Below the pieces are notes generated by a model. It ran no database searches. It was not told the origin of the DNA and saw only the letters and a list, made by a program, of their open reading frames with translations. Positions 1 to 10,976 of a DNA stretch of 64,000 bases are shown here, one piece after another. Source of the DNA: Kingdonia uniflora (Eukaryota > Streptophyta > Magnoliopsida > Ranunculales > Circaeasteraceae); assembly GCA_014058105.1 (NCBI GenBank), contig JACGCM010001844.1, positions 1,860,001-1,924,000 of the forward strand, in the 5' to 3' direction. How positions within the stretch are numbered: the stretch's first letter is position 1; the number at the start of each line of letters is the position of its first letter. Both the position numbers and the translations under genes were made by a program.

Positions 1-62
1 CATTCTAGGAACTCCTAGAGTAAGGAATTATTAATCCAAGTTGCTAACCTTGTGGTTCACTA

Positions 63-885
63 GTGTTATTGGTGTTGAAGAAGGATAGGTCTTGGAGGAT
101 GTGTGTGGATTATCAGGCGCTGAATAAGATTACTGTAAAGAATCGCTATTCGCTTCCACAGATTGACGAGCTTTTAGATGAGTTACAGATGGCTCAGTTT
201 TTCACTAAATTGGATCTTAAGTCGGGTTGCCATCAAGTTAGAATCTGGGAAGAAGATACTTAGAAGACAGCGTTCAAGACCAAACAAGGACTATTTAAGT
301 GGTTGGTGATGCCTTGTGGGTTATGCAACGATCCAACTACTTTTATGCGGTTAATGATTGAGGTAATTCATACTTTTATTGATGATTTCATGATTGTGTA
401 TTTGGATGACATCTTAATATATAGTCAAACATGGGAGAAGCACCTTGTGCATTTACGGAAATTGTTGGGCATTTTGCGATCACAATAACTTTTTTTTAAA
501 TAGGAAGAAGTCTGAGTTTGGGAAGAAGGAGTTAGTATACTTGGGGTTTATTGTTGGTGGCGGTGAACTTAAGGTCGATCCAGAGAAGGTCTCGGTCATT
601 ACCAATTACCCTAGACCCTGTACAGTGACGGAAGTGAGGAGTTTTTTGGGTTCTTATCAGTATTTACAAAAGTTTATTCGACATTTTTCACAAATAGCCG
701 CACTGTTACATTCCTTGACAAAGGCTAGGGTAAAGTTTATGTGGGAAGATTGCCACAAGAAGAGTTTTCTGTTACTGAAGCAGAAGATTATAAATGTACC
801 AGTGTTAGCGTTGCCCAATTTGCAGCGACCTTTTGAGGTCGAGACAGATGCATCAGACTATACATTATTTTTTAGAGGCCTTTAG
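63..885 (+). pseudogene. Ty3/gypsy reverse transcriptase and partial RNase H
   Basis: Three overlapping reading-frame pieces (63-263, 303-488, 445-885) together give an RT domain. The fingers/palm motif [19 protein letters not shown] is at the start, then DLKSG. The catalytic YLDD box is at 399-410, followed by the connection domain (VRSFLGSYQYLQKFIRHFS) and the start of RNase H (FEVETDASDYTL, first catalytic Asp). A TAG interrupts the frame at 261-263 and a frameshift lies near 480. RNase H ends at the stop at 883-885, where homology to this domain stops. The family copies RNA into cDNA in virus-like particles; this copy cannot. Confidence 0.88.
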
Positions 886-938
886 AGCTATTTTGGGATC
901 CCTTCTTATATTATTTCTAGAGATCATTATGAGGGATG

Positions 939-1628
939 ATGGGCACTAAGTTGAAGAGAAGTACCGCTTTTCATTCGCAGACTGACGGGCAAAAAAAGGT
1001 AGTTAATCGCATTTTGGTACATTTACTACGGGAATTCCATTCTAAGTATCCTAAGACTTGGGATGAGAGTTTACCGTATCTTTAGTTTGCGTTTAACCGG
1101 GCGATTCATGGTTATACTTTGAAGTCTCCATTTGAAGTTTTTTTGGTGTACTTACCTCAAAGCCCTTTTGATTTGGCTTTTAGACTTGGCGGCAATACGG
1201 TATCAGGGAAGAAGGAAGAGGAATAAGTTAATGCTCAACATTATATTAAGAGGATAAGCAAGGTTTATGAGGTGGTTGACGCACAATTGAATAAGATTCA
1301 AGCAAAGTATAGGGCTCGACACGATAAGCGTCGGGCTGAGTGTACTTTCCAAGAGGGTAACCTAGTTTGGTTATATTTAGGTAAGGAACGGCTCAAGGGG
1401 GAAGGTAAGAAGCTCAAACCTATCCGTTATAGTCCGTTTACGATACTCAAGAAGATTGGTGACAATGCATTCCAATTGGATTTTCCATTGCTCATAAAGA
1501 TGTATTCGGTGATAAATGTCGAGCATTTAAAGCTGTTTGAGCCGTCCCTTTTAGATGAAGACTCTACAATCGACACTCACCTACCGTCAGTTGATGACAT
1601 ATGGATGAAAAGAGAAGATTTGTTTTAG
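939..1628 (+). pseudogene. Ty3/gypsy integrase, C-terminal half
   Basis: Starting at about 939 the + frame resumes with the integrase segment [13 protein letters not shown], which holds the position of the catalytic Glu. Here it reads Lys (QKKVVNR instead of the usual QTE/QSE). It continues with a LPYL-stop-FAFNR motif, where a Gln/Glu-type codon has become TAG, and then the C-terminal region ARHDKRRAECTFQEGNLVWL. That region resembles the GPY/F-type end of gypsy integrases (RYSPFTILKKIGDNAFQLD). There is one more stop near 1227. Upstream integrase motifs are absent because of the deletion, so the domain is inactive. Confidence 0.82.
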
Positions 1629-1803
1629 GAGGATGGTATTTTAGAGAGGAAAGTGTTTGCTACAAGACAGGGTAATATTGAGTCATTCCGAGTTGGAAAG
1701 AAAGGCCAGCTACCTAGCAAGTCGAAGTGGTATAACAGGGAAATAGGCATGGCCATATTCCAACATCTCCAGTTCTAGCTTGAGCAGAAGTTCAAGGCTC
1801 CTA

Positions 1804-1816
1804 AAGGGGGGAGCCA
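1804..1816 (+). other. Polypurine tract of the first Ty3 element
   Basis: AAAGGGGGGAGCC directly precedes a TGATCC start. This is the expected plus-strand primer position between pol and the 3' LTR. Confidence 0.6.
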
Positions 1817-2460
1817 TGATCCAGGAGGATCTGGGCATATTTTTGATTTTTTAAAAGTCTATTCGAACAGACTTTCGAATATACCCCTTTTGTATATGAA
1901 TAAACTTTTCTTTCTATTCGAATAAGCAGGTGTTTGAGTGTTCCGTTCGAACAGACTTTTAGTATGTTCGAATACATTTCTTTTTATTCGAATAAAAAAT
2001 TAATTTTATTATAATAAACATTTTTCTGAGTATTCTGTTTGAACAGACTTTTAGTCTGTTCGAATATACTTTTTCTATTTAAATAGAGACAAATATGTTC
2101 TATTCGAATAGAGGTACGATTCAGCCTATTGGTTTAGGCATTTAAGGGCATATTTGTCCCATTTTGCAACTAGGAACTTGTAACCCTTATAAAGGGGCAA
2201 GGCTAGGTAAGAGAAGATCATGTTAGATCAATCAAATTTTTGAGAGAGAGACTTAGGGCTTAAGATAAATTTGATTGTAATCAATTTATTTGAGCAATTG
2301 AAACTCTAAAAGAGATTTTTCCCAACCAATTGGTGTGTTCTTCATACTATTCTTCTTTTAAGGGTTTATTAATTCGTATTGTGGATTATTTGGTTATTAA
2401 ATTTATAGATGAATCATGTCTACATCAATCGCCGACTTCACACTGTGAACTTCTCAAGAT
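1817..2460 (+). repeat. Probable 3' LTR, rich in TTCGAA motifs
   Basis: The LTR is inferred from its position after the polypurine tract and from the TG start. Its first 300 bases carry many TTCGAA hexamers and imperfect inverted repeats such as TCGAACAGACTTTTAGTCTGTTCGA-like arms (around 1863-2115). A TATA-like CTTATAAAGGGG follows at about 2178, then a pyrimidine-poor leader. The other LTR is not in the window, so the right end (about 2,460) is a guess. Confidence 0.5.
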
Positions 2461-3699
2461 CAAAAGAGGGGCTGAAGTAAGTACTAATCTCCAAACTCAA
2501 ATTTTCCCTTACTGATTTCTCTAATACTAGCTGATTGAATTCATTTATATGTGGGAATTTCTTTAAGTCCTTTTAGGCTATGCATTGCCCTTAATTTGCC
2601 ATTTTTAGCAACATTTGGTTTGCCTGATCTTAGTTTCTATCTATAGTGATCCAATCCATGCAAGTTAACAAACCAGTAAAAATAGGAAAGTAAGGACACT
2701 AGTTCTTCAGAAATTTTTACTCATTGACATCACTTATGGTCCGTTATGTTATATCATGGTAGTGCTATATCCTTTAATACTTTTACAAAGATCATGGCTT
2801 CATATCTTACTGTAAAACTGATTTGGGTTTTAGATATTGCAATTAACTTAAACGAACCCTTCTTAATGGTTAAGGAGATCCTGGGGTGTGGAAACTATTA
2901 GTATCTGATATGTAGAAACCATGTTATAATCAGCTCATGTTATCTCGTAAATCAGATTTAACATGTGTTTACTGAATCGTGACATTAACAAACACTTTGA
3001 AATGTACGGTACACATTTTCCTTCACATGTAAATGATGGCTTGTTGCTATGTAGAGCCTATCAACTATGAACTAACGCTTAAAATTTTCAAAGTTGTAGG
3101 AAGAATAGCTCATTGCTCATTCCAATAAGGAGATCTTCCTATTAGGGGGAGGTATTAAAAGTTTCTGTTCATTATCCTCTTTGTTTTTCTTCTTCTTCTT
3201 AGAATCATGTTTATAACAGAGTAAGAGTTACTGAAGAATCCTTGTATAATATTCTCATGATATCTTATGTATCTAGAATAGCAAGACCAACTTTGTTAAT
3301 TAGTCGAAAAAGATGTGGGTATAAAGCTGGGCAAAATGCTTCCCAAACATAGCTACGTTCTGTCATAGTGCAGTTGATTTCATTGCAAAACAATCTTACT
3401 TACCAAGAACATGAGTGATACATATACATCTGAATCTAATAGAATGAGTAATAGAATTAAAAAGCTGTAGAAATATATATAGAAGTCACCAGAAAGACAT
3501 CGCAAAGTATCAAAAAAGTATATATTAGGTGTTGGTATTGCCTCACATTTCTAGAACACGGGTTTCACAATTTTGGCACCCATAATAATGGCTAGTTCCT
3601 CCAAAATATCTCTATTTTATGTTTTTCATTTGCCTTAAACATCCTAGTAACTACCCAAGTAAATTGATCTCTGAATTTTCTCCAATAAATAAATATTAA
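2461..3699. other. No gene recognised
   Basis: AT-rich sequence without a long reading frame or a motif I recognise. It is the flank into which the chromovirus at 3,705 inserted; CTTAG at 3,700-3,704 is its target duplication. Confidence 0.6.
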
Positions 3700-3704
3700 C
3701 TTAG

Positions 3705-4092
3705 TGATGTAGATTACCAAAACAAAGCCAAATCAGCCCATACATGTGGGCCATTCGAGCCAAGTCCAAACACAAGCCCAATCCATCAGAATGTCAAGAG
3801 ACATGGAAGTTATAAGGTTTGGTAACCTTTAATAATTAATGTTTTAGTGGGTTTTAATTTGATTTCAATTAGGAATATGAGAAGTTCTATAACTTCTTGT
3901 TTAGTGGTGTTTAATTGGATTAATGATTATAAGCCTATAAAAGGCTAAGATCTATATTGTAAAATTTATTCAACCATCAATCAATCAAGTATTTCTCTTT
4001 ATTTATCACAGTTCTCCTTTGTTAACCAACAAAGCATTTATTTCTCTCATGGATTCGAGAATTTTGAATTCTTCTGCGCCAACTCTTCGTTA
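3705..4092 (+). repeat. 5' LTR of the chromovirus
   Basis: Starts TGATGTAGATTACC and ends CTTCGTTA. The same 388-bp length and ends recur at 8,924-9,311. A TATA-like CTATAAAAGG lies at about 3,935-3,945. Confidence 0.93.
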
Positions 4093-4094
4093 AG

Positions 4095-4107
4095 TGGTAT
4101 TAGAGCA
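4095..4107 (+). other. Primer binding site (initiator Met tRNA type)
   Basis: TGGTATTAGAGCA sits two bases after the 5' LTR. It matches the common plant site TGGTATCAGAGC(C/A) with one change. Confidence 0.8.
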
Positions 4108-4125
4108 GGTCGTAGGCTTGTAACC

Positions 4126-5530
4126 ATGGCGGAAATTGAATCAGAAGATGACACTCAAGATGGAAGTCATGGAAATTATGTTACGAAGGAAGAACTTGCC
4201 AATTTTGCGAAACAAATTGAGACTTAATTCAAAAATTAAGTAACGCCGTCGCGGCGCTTACTACTCAAGTTGGTGCCACCCCATCATCCTCAATCCCTTT
4301 CATCCCCACCCCAAACATACAAGTATCCCATGACCCCTCTTCATTAAAATTGCAATTCCCCGTCCATATTACACCCACCCCCATCACCATCCCTTCATCT
4401 TCTCAAATAATTTCTGCCTCTTAAGCTTTACCATATCCCTATCATGACCCCTTCAACACTCACAAACTTAAAGCTTTCACATCTTCACCTATCCATTACT
4501 AACAGCACAAAATTATACCTCATTACCAAAGTCTAAAAAAAAATACCAATCAAATAAATTATCCTCTGGGTTACCTATCTCCTTCACGTCGAATTGAGTA
4601 TGACCTAACAGTGGATGATATGGATATTGCTGATGGTGCTAACGGTCGCCCTCACGATCCAAGTGTCTTTTGGACACAACATCATGCTTATAACAACCTG
4701 CAACCTCATCAATTTGAGTACAAAATGAAAGTTGATCTTCCACCTTTCAATGGTCATCTTCATGTGGAAGATTTTCCCGATTGGTTATCTACAGTAGAAA
4801 AATTCATTGACTACATGAATATTGCCGATGAGAAGAAAACATCTCTTGTAGCCTACAATCTTACGGGTAGTGCCAACGCTTGGTGGGATAACATTGTGGA
4901 AGCATGCCATAGAGATGACAAGTTACCAATTCGTAATTGGGCACAAATGAAGAAATATTTATGTTGTCATTTTCTTTCTTCGAATTATGAAGTTGCCTTG
5001 TATGACCAACTCTAGAATTTAAAGCAAGGTACTTATTCCGTAACCGAATATCTTGATAACTTTTATCGTTTATCCACCCGGAATGATGTTAAGGAGAATG
5101 AAATACAACAACATAGTCCCATTATTGGTGGCTTACGATTCCAAATTTAAGACAAGATGTCCATGTCAATAATCCCATCAATGGATGCCGCCATTGAATT
5201 GACTCAAAAGGCAGAACAATTTCTTGGGAAGGCTAATCGGATTTTTAATTTGGGACGATCACCAAATCGTGGGTACTCTTTATCCCTTCAATCCAGCACC
5301 CCACATTCTAACTCATCTTCCAACCTTCCTTCATCGACTAATTTTAACCGTTCCACTACCCAAAATACCACTAATTTTTTGCCAACCACCAATCGCGTCC
5401 CTCCTAAAAATAATTGTCCTACCCAACCTGAACCTATATTAGAAAATCTAAACAACCCATATGCTCGGTGAAGATAAAACTTTTGTTATCGATGTCATTA
5501 ACAAGGTCATATATCAAATATTTGTCTATC
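4126..5530 (+). pseudogene. Ty3 Gag with zinc knuckle, broken
   Basis: An ATG at 4,126 opens a frame (MAEIESEDDTQDG...) that soon meets a stop. The core retrotransposon Gag domain is readable at 4,611-5,015, with VDLPPFNGHLHVEDFPDWL and NLTGSANAWWDNIV typical of Ty3 capsid domains. It is followed after a stop by SVTEYLDNFYRL. At about 5,485-5,530 a CCHC nucleic-acid-binding knuckle (C-x2-C-x4-H-x4-C) can still be seen, with a stop codon inside it. The Ser/Asn/Thr-rich linker (5,260-5,470) separates capsid and knuckle. Non-functional. Confidence 0.85.
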
Positions 5531-5769
5531 TCGAAGCAATGCCAATATTAGAGTGGGTTTCACTCACCACGAGAATGAACCTCCAGTGTCCAATGAGCAT
5601 AACGACGATCCTTCCTTTTTAGCTATTTCTATAATGAAGTCCAATGAGATTACACCCTCCAATGATGACGACGTTGAGCGGTGTAGTGGTGACGAAGGTT
5701 TTGAATGTTTGATATTGTGAAAACTTCTATTTAACCAACAAGGTGACAATTCAAAAAGGAATAACATTT

Positions 5770-6457
5770 TTTGTTCTTAATGCACGATACAAGGTAAAAT
5801 TGCCAAGTTCATCATTGATGGTGGTTCTAGTGAGAATATCGTTTCCTAATCCACGGTTGAGAAACTTGGACTAAAAATTTTCCTCATCCAAATCCTTATC
5901 CTATTTATTGGATTAAGGATGATTGTGCATTCAAAGTTATTTCCCAATGTCGAATTCCTATCTCCATTGGGAAGTATCATGATGAAGTTTTGTGCGATGT
6001 GGTTACTATGGATGCTTGTCATATTCTTCTTGGTAGGCCATGGTTATATGATTTGAATGTCGATCATAATGGACGAGTAAATACATACTCTTTCTCTAAA
6101 GGCGGTGTCAAATTTCTCTTCACTCCCATGATGTATAAGGCATCTTTAAATACTCCCATCAAAGAGAAAATGATTTTCTTGGTTTCTAATGACATTGAAG
6201 ATGATATTGGCGATGTGGAAATTTGTGTTGCCCTTGTTGCTAAAGACGACGCGTCAAACCTCATTATTGTGCTACCTTTAGTTGAAACACTTTTGCAAGA
6301 TTTTTCAAGTATCCTAACTACGGACGTCCCAAATTCTTTTCCACCAATGAGGGGTATTCGACACCATATTGATTTGGTTCTTGGTTCTAGCTTACCAAAC
6401 TTACCTTATTACCGTATGGCGCTAAATGAACATACTATTTTACAAGAGAAAGTCTAA
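5770..6457 (+). pseudogene. Ty3 aspartic protease and linker to RT
   Basis: Near 5,805-5,850 the frame reads FIIDGGSSENIVS, the active-site region of chromovirus proteases with Asp kept (DGGS in place of DSGS/DTGS). After a frame change it reads VTMDACHILLGRPWLYD at 5,990-6,060, the second conserved protease block. The linker toward RT follows (RHHIDLVLGSSLPNLPYYR). The protein ends at a TAA at 6,455-6,457, where related elements continue into RT. Confidence 0.82.
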
Positions 6458-6463
6458 TATTTA

Positions 6464-7620
6464 TTGATAAAAGGTCTTATTCGTCCATCTATGAGTCCAT
6501 GTGCGGTTCCGGCTCTTTTAGTTCCTAAAAAGGATAGATCTTGGCATATATCCGTCGATAGTAGAGCGATTAGCAAAATTATGGTGAGGTATCGCTTCCC
6601 AATTCCTCGTCTTGATGATATGCTTTACATGCTTACGGTTCTAAGGTCTTTTCTAAAATTGATCTTAAGAGTGGGTATCATCAAATTCGACTTTAGCTTG
6701 GTGATAAGTGAAAAATGGCCTCTAAAACTAAAGAGGGCTTATATGAATGGCTAGTCATGCCTTTCGGAATGTCGAATGCTCCTAGTAGGTTTTTGAGGTT
6801 AATGAACGAGGTTTTGAAACCATTTTTGGGAACATTTGTTGTGGTTTATTTTGATGATATTTTGATCTATAGAAAGGATGAGAAGAATCATCTTAATCAT
6901 CTATCACAAGCCTTCAAGGTTCTTCACGAAAACTCTCTCCAAATTTAACTCAAGAAATGCACATTTATGCAATCTACTCTTATTTTCTTGGGTGTTGTCA
7001 TTTCCGCTAATGACATTCATGTTGACGAGGATAAGGTCAATGTTATTCGTGTGTGGCCTACTCCAAAGACAATATTTGATTTTTGATCTTTCCATGGTTT
7101 GGCCACATTTTATAGGCGTTTTGTGCGTAATTTTTCCGCTATTGTTTCTCCTCTCGCGGATTATTTGAAACATCCTCGTTTCATTTGGCCTCTCGAAGCT
7201 GAAGAAAGTTTTGTGATTCTTAAAGAAAAGCTTTCCACGGCTCCTGTTCTTCCTATACCTAATTTTACTAAACTATTTGAGGTAGATTGCGATGCATCAG
7301 CTCTTGGTGTTGGTACAGTTTTGTCTCAATAAGGGAGACCCATTGCATATTATAGTAAGAAGTTATGTGATGCTCACCAAATATGGACTACTTATGAATT
7401 AGAATTCTATTCGGCGGTTCAAGCTCTTAAACATTGGAAGCATTATTTGTATCAATGTGAATTTATATTGTACACCAATCATGAAGCACTCAAGTACCTT
7501 CAAAGCAACACAAATACAAATCGTATGCATGCTCGTTGGATTGCCAAAATTTAACAATTTGACTTTTCCATCAAACATAAATCCGGGGAGCAAAACAAGG
7601 TTGCCGATGCTTTGAGTCAT
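6464..7620 (+). pseudogene. Ty3 reverse transcriptase and RNase H, broken
   Basis: RT fingers and palm begin at 6,464 ([21 protein letters not shown]). A frameshift near 6,645 is followed by the palm in another frame, with [15 protein letters not shown] and the catalytic YFDD at 6,847-6,858. Stops occur near 6,946 and 7,084. The connection domain ([16 protein letters not shown]) leads to RNase H with [13 protein letters not shown] at about 7,277-7,315, and RIKHKSGEQNKVADALS-like residues end the domain near 7,620. The motifs are good but no frame is continuous. Confidence 0.88.
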
Positions 7621-8912
7621 CGTGCATCTCTTATTAATACCGTTCGTGCTTCCATCGTTGCTTTTGATTATCACAAGGAGCTATATGCGGATGATCCAAA
7701 TTTTACGGAGATGTGGGCTGCATGCAACAATAATCAAGGAGGTACAACCAATTTTGTCTTACATGATGGTTTTCTTTTTAATGACATTCGTCTTTGTATT
7801 CCTTAAGGTTCCTTGCGCGAATATTTTATCAAGGAGTTACATGGCGCCGAACTTGGTGGTCATTTGGGTAGAGATAAACAATTGTCTTGGTTGAAGAACC
7901 ATATTTTTGGCCATCGTTGAAGAAAGATGTTGCAAATTTTGTTTGAAAGTATTTTATATGTCAACAAGCCAAAGGTCACACACAAAATATGGGTCCTTAT
8001 ACTCCTCTTCCAATCTTGGAATCACCATGGACCGAAATTTCTATGGACTTTGTTTTGGGTCTTCCTCGAACCCAACGTGGTGTTGATTCGGTTTTCGTAG
8101 TCGTTGATCATTATTCAAAAATGGCACACTTTATATCATGTAAAAAGATGTATGATACGGTACACATTGCTAATTTATTTTTCAAGGAAATTGTGCATCT
8201 TCACGGTATTCCTCAATCTATCACATCGGATAGGGATACCAAGTTTTTGAGTTATATTTGGTAAACACTTTGGCGACGCTTAGCTACATCTTTGAAGTTT
8301 AGTAGCATTGCACATCCACAAACCGATGGTCAAACGGAAGTGGTAAATCGCATATTGGGTAATCTAGTTCAGGCTCTTTCTGGTGCAAAACCCAGACAAT
8401 GGGACTTGTGTCTTCCTCACGCCGAGTTTGCTTATAATTCTTCTGCAAGTCGCACAGCCGGTTTCTTTTCTTTTTAGATTATTTATTCTATCGTTCCTAA
8501 GCATACCCTTGATTTGGTAAGTCTTCCTCACGTTCCAGGTGTTATTTCTTTTGCTAATGAGTTTCTTGATCAAGTTGTCAAAATCCACAAGATGACTACA
8601 AAGAACATTGAAGTTTCCAATGCTAAATGCAAAACATATGCCGATGAACATCGTCAATTCCATACTTTTGAGGTTGGGGATTAAGTAATGGTACACTTAC
8701 ATAAAGAACATTTTTTGATTAAAACTTATAATAAGATGAAGAAGATTAGGCCTAGGGAGATTCTTAAAAAGATAAACGACAATGTGTATGTCATTGATTT
8801 ACCCAATGGTTACAACATTTCTTCTACTTTCAATGTTTTAGATCTCTATGCCTATCATGGAAATACTCATGAGGTTTTGCCTTTAGTAAACTCGAGGCTG
8901 AGTTCTTTTTAA
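7621..8912 (+). pseudogene. Ty3 integrase, broken
   Basis: A degraded H2C2 zinc-binding region lies at about 7,820-7,990 (GGHLGRDKQ, then a frameshift). The catalytic core is clear: [11 protein letters not shown] (first Asp), [22 protein letters not shown] (second Asp), and PQTDGQTEVVNR (Glu), spanning 8,020-8,360. Stops replace residues at about 8,262 and 8,476. The C-terminal part (8,688-8,912) has the IRPREILKKINDNVYVIDLP block, which corresponds to the GPY/F module. I see no chromodomain beyond it; the frame ends 12 bases before the 3' LTR. Confidence 0.87.
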
Positions 8913-8923
8913 CAATAGGAGAA
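8911..8923 (+). other. Polypurine tract of the chromovirus
   Basis: AACAATAGGAGAA immediately precedes the 3' LTR. Confidence 0.7.
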
Positions 8924-9311
8924 TGATGTAGATTACCAAGACAAAGCCCAATCAACCCATACATGCAGGTCATTCGAGCCAAGTTCAAACACAAGCCCAA
9001 TCCATTGTAATGCCAAAGGACTTGGAAGTTAGAAGGTTTGGTAACCTTTAATAATTAATGTTTTAGTTGGTTTTAATTTGAGTTCAATTAGGAATATGAC
9101 AAGTTCTATAACTTTTTGTTTAGTGGTGTTTAATTGGATTAATGATTGTAAGCCTATAAAAGGATAAGTTTTATATTGTAAAATTCTTTCAACCATCAAT
9201 CAATCAAGTATTTCTCTTTATTTCCCACAATTCTGCTTTGTTTAACCAAAAAACATTTATTTCCCTCATGGATTTGAGGATTTTGAATTCTTCCACGCCA
9301 ACTCTTCGTTA
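8924..9311 (+). repeat. 3' LTR of the chromovirus
   Basis: 388-bp direct repeat of 3,705-4,092, followed by the target duplication CTTAG. Confidence 0.93.
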
Positions 9312-9316
9312 CTTAG

Positions 9317-10277
9317 CCTTATCTAATGACTCGACTGATAAGTAGTAAAGAAACTCAATCGTACTCCTTCAACCTAAAACCCTAAATCCCAGCTGATCTA
9401 CCTCTTGCGCCCTGGTGTCTTTGAGGGGCTAATTGTGATTATTATGAATATATTGATTTCTTGTTGACTTGATAATAATCAGTAACGGAGGAAAAAGCTG
9501 ATGTAAATGTGTGATTATCCCTTGCATTTAAGTCTTTCTGCTACCTTTTAAGTTTGTTATATTTTATACTTTTGGTATTATTTTTGTATGGTGTGCATAC
9601 AATTGACCGGCTATTTGGGACTGGTGATGGTGTACAAATATTCCTAAAAACAATCCAGGAACAAGGCCGAGAGTAGGTTTGTTTTACTGCTCCCGTCCCT
9701 CTGATCTTCCGTCTTTTTTCCACTTTGTAGTTTTGTGTCTTGCTTTGTTTATATCAGTATAGAACGCCATATCTTTTATAGTGATTGTTGTCTATAGTGC
9801 CTGATTTAGTGGTTTCATATGCTTATTTTGAATAATTTAGGCTCCCTTGTTACCGCGACATTAACTTTTGAATCACCCCTCATCCATGTACATATAAGAG
9901 TTATTAGGATTGTATTGGCTCATAACTACCTTCTGATTACAAAATTAGAGATTTTAACACCATAAATCATTGATTCGATCAATTTTCATTGATAATCCTG
10001 AAGGATCTGCCAAGAGTTTTTGTTTCATAAACAGGATCTTCTAGGAGTCATTGAGTGAACCATACATCTCTCAAACTATGTTGAAGGTAGGTGAAGCTCG
10101 GGAATCTAATATCTAGGTTTTTTTCCCGTAAGTCTGCTCCATTTTATCTTTTCATACTCCTTTATAATAATTTTAATTATACATCTTTCAAAATACAAGT
10201 TCAATATATTTACTACATATACTTATTCATGTTATTTTCTTTGTTGTTGAACATGAAAAGTCAAGGAGCTTATGGTT
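9317..10277. other. No gene recognised
   Basis: AT-rich flank between the chromovirus and the copia element. Short reading frames only, none with recognisable motifs. Confidence 0.6.
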
Positions 10278-10282
10278 AGTAT

Positions 10283-10474
10283 AGTTAAAGTACAGAGTGA
10301 TGATTTGATATATTTAGCTCACTTCCTTTATGCTGATTATATTGCTCATCATATAGAACTACAAAGATAAGGATAACATCTAATCTATCTCATAAAAGAG
10401 ATAATGGTGCAAGTAACTACTAGTATCTGTATGAGAGTATCTTGGTAGTTTCCTTAGCATCTTTATCTATAACA
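10283..10474 (-). repeat. 3' LTR of the copia element
   Basis: Read on the - strand it starts TGTTATAGATAAAGATGC at 10,474 and ends CTTTAACT at 10,283. It matches 14,753-14,941 over its whole length with scattered differences. Confidence 0.88.
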
Positions 10475-10486
10475 CGCCCCTTCAAG
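10475..10486 (-). other. Polypurine tract of the copia element
   Basis: On the - strand TTGAAGGGGCG abuts the TGTTAT start of the 3' LTR. Confidence 0.7.
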
Positions 10487-10572
10487 CAATACTATCCATC
10501 GATGACAGCGAGCTTGTTACGAAGTCTCCGAAAACATTGGTGACTTAGTCCTTTGGTGAAGATGTCTGCAAT

Positions 10573-10964
10573 CTAATCGACTGTGGAAACAAAGCGAACT
10601 TCGAGGTATCTTTTAGCAATTCTATCACGAATAAAGTAAAAGTTAATTTCTACATGCTTAACGTTTCCATGGAATATCGGATTGACTGGGAGATATGTAG
10701 CGCCGAGGTTATCACACCATATAACGGGTGGTTGAGATAATAGGAAATTGAGTTCATAAAGGAGAGAACGTACCCAAATCAATTTCGCAGTAACATTTGC
10801 AATGCCTTTATACTCAGACTCGGTGCTTGAATGTACAATAATGGATTATTTCTTCGAGCTCCACGAAATGAGATTGGATCCAAGATACACACAGTAGCCA
10901 CTCGTAGATTTTCGGTCATCGATGTAGTCAACTCAATCAGCGTCTGTGAATGCATGGATAACAT
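10573..10964 (-). pseudogene. Copia RNase H, fragmentary
   Basis: Two frames on the - strand (10,779-10,964 and 10,573-10,782) contain the end of the copia polyprotein. VIWCDNLGATYL (catalytic Asp region) and KHVEINFYFIRDRI followed by LEVRFVSTVD are characteristic of the C-terminal RNase H of copia elements. The upstream piece corresponds to the region with the first acidic residues, but a frameshift separates it. Confidence 0.82.
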
Positions 10965-10976
10965 TTTTTTGAAGTT

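Larger units (their letters stand above)
1..2460 (+). mobile_element. Ty3/gypsy retrotransposon, 3' fragment with internal deletion
   Basis: The window opens inside the pol region of a Ty3/gypsy element. Reverse transcriptase is followed by part of RNase H, then abruptly by the C-terminal half of integrase, a purine-rich tract and a 3' LTR. The 5' LTR, gag and protease lie outside the window. The missing segment (rest of RNase H, integrase zinc finger and the first two catalytic Asp) is lost near 885-940. Several in-frame stops show the copy is dead. The right limit of the LTR is uncertain. Confidence 0.85.
3705..9311 (+). mobile_element. Ty3/gypsy chromovirus-like element, near full length
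   Basis: A complete structural copy: 388-bp LTRs at both ends, primer site, gag, protease, RT/RNase H, integrase, polypurine tract, and perfect 5-bp target duplications CTTAG at 3,700-3,704 and 9,312-9,316. The polyprotein is broken by many stops and frameshifts. By eye the LTRs differ at roughly 35-40 of 388 positions, so the insertion is old. RT and integrase wording ([42 protein letters not shown]) places it with plant chromoviruses. The exact lineage (Reina/CRM type or other) needs a tree. Confidence 0.93.

Noticed and set aside
10091..10279. 62-codon + frame upstream of the copia LTR
   Set aside because: AT-rich, Phe/Tyr/Ile-rich chance frame with no motif.
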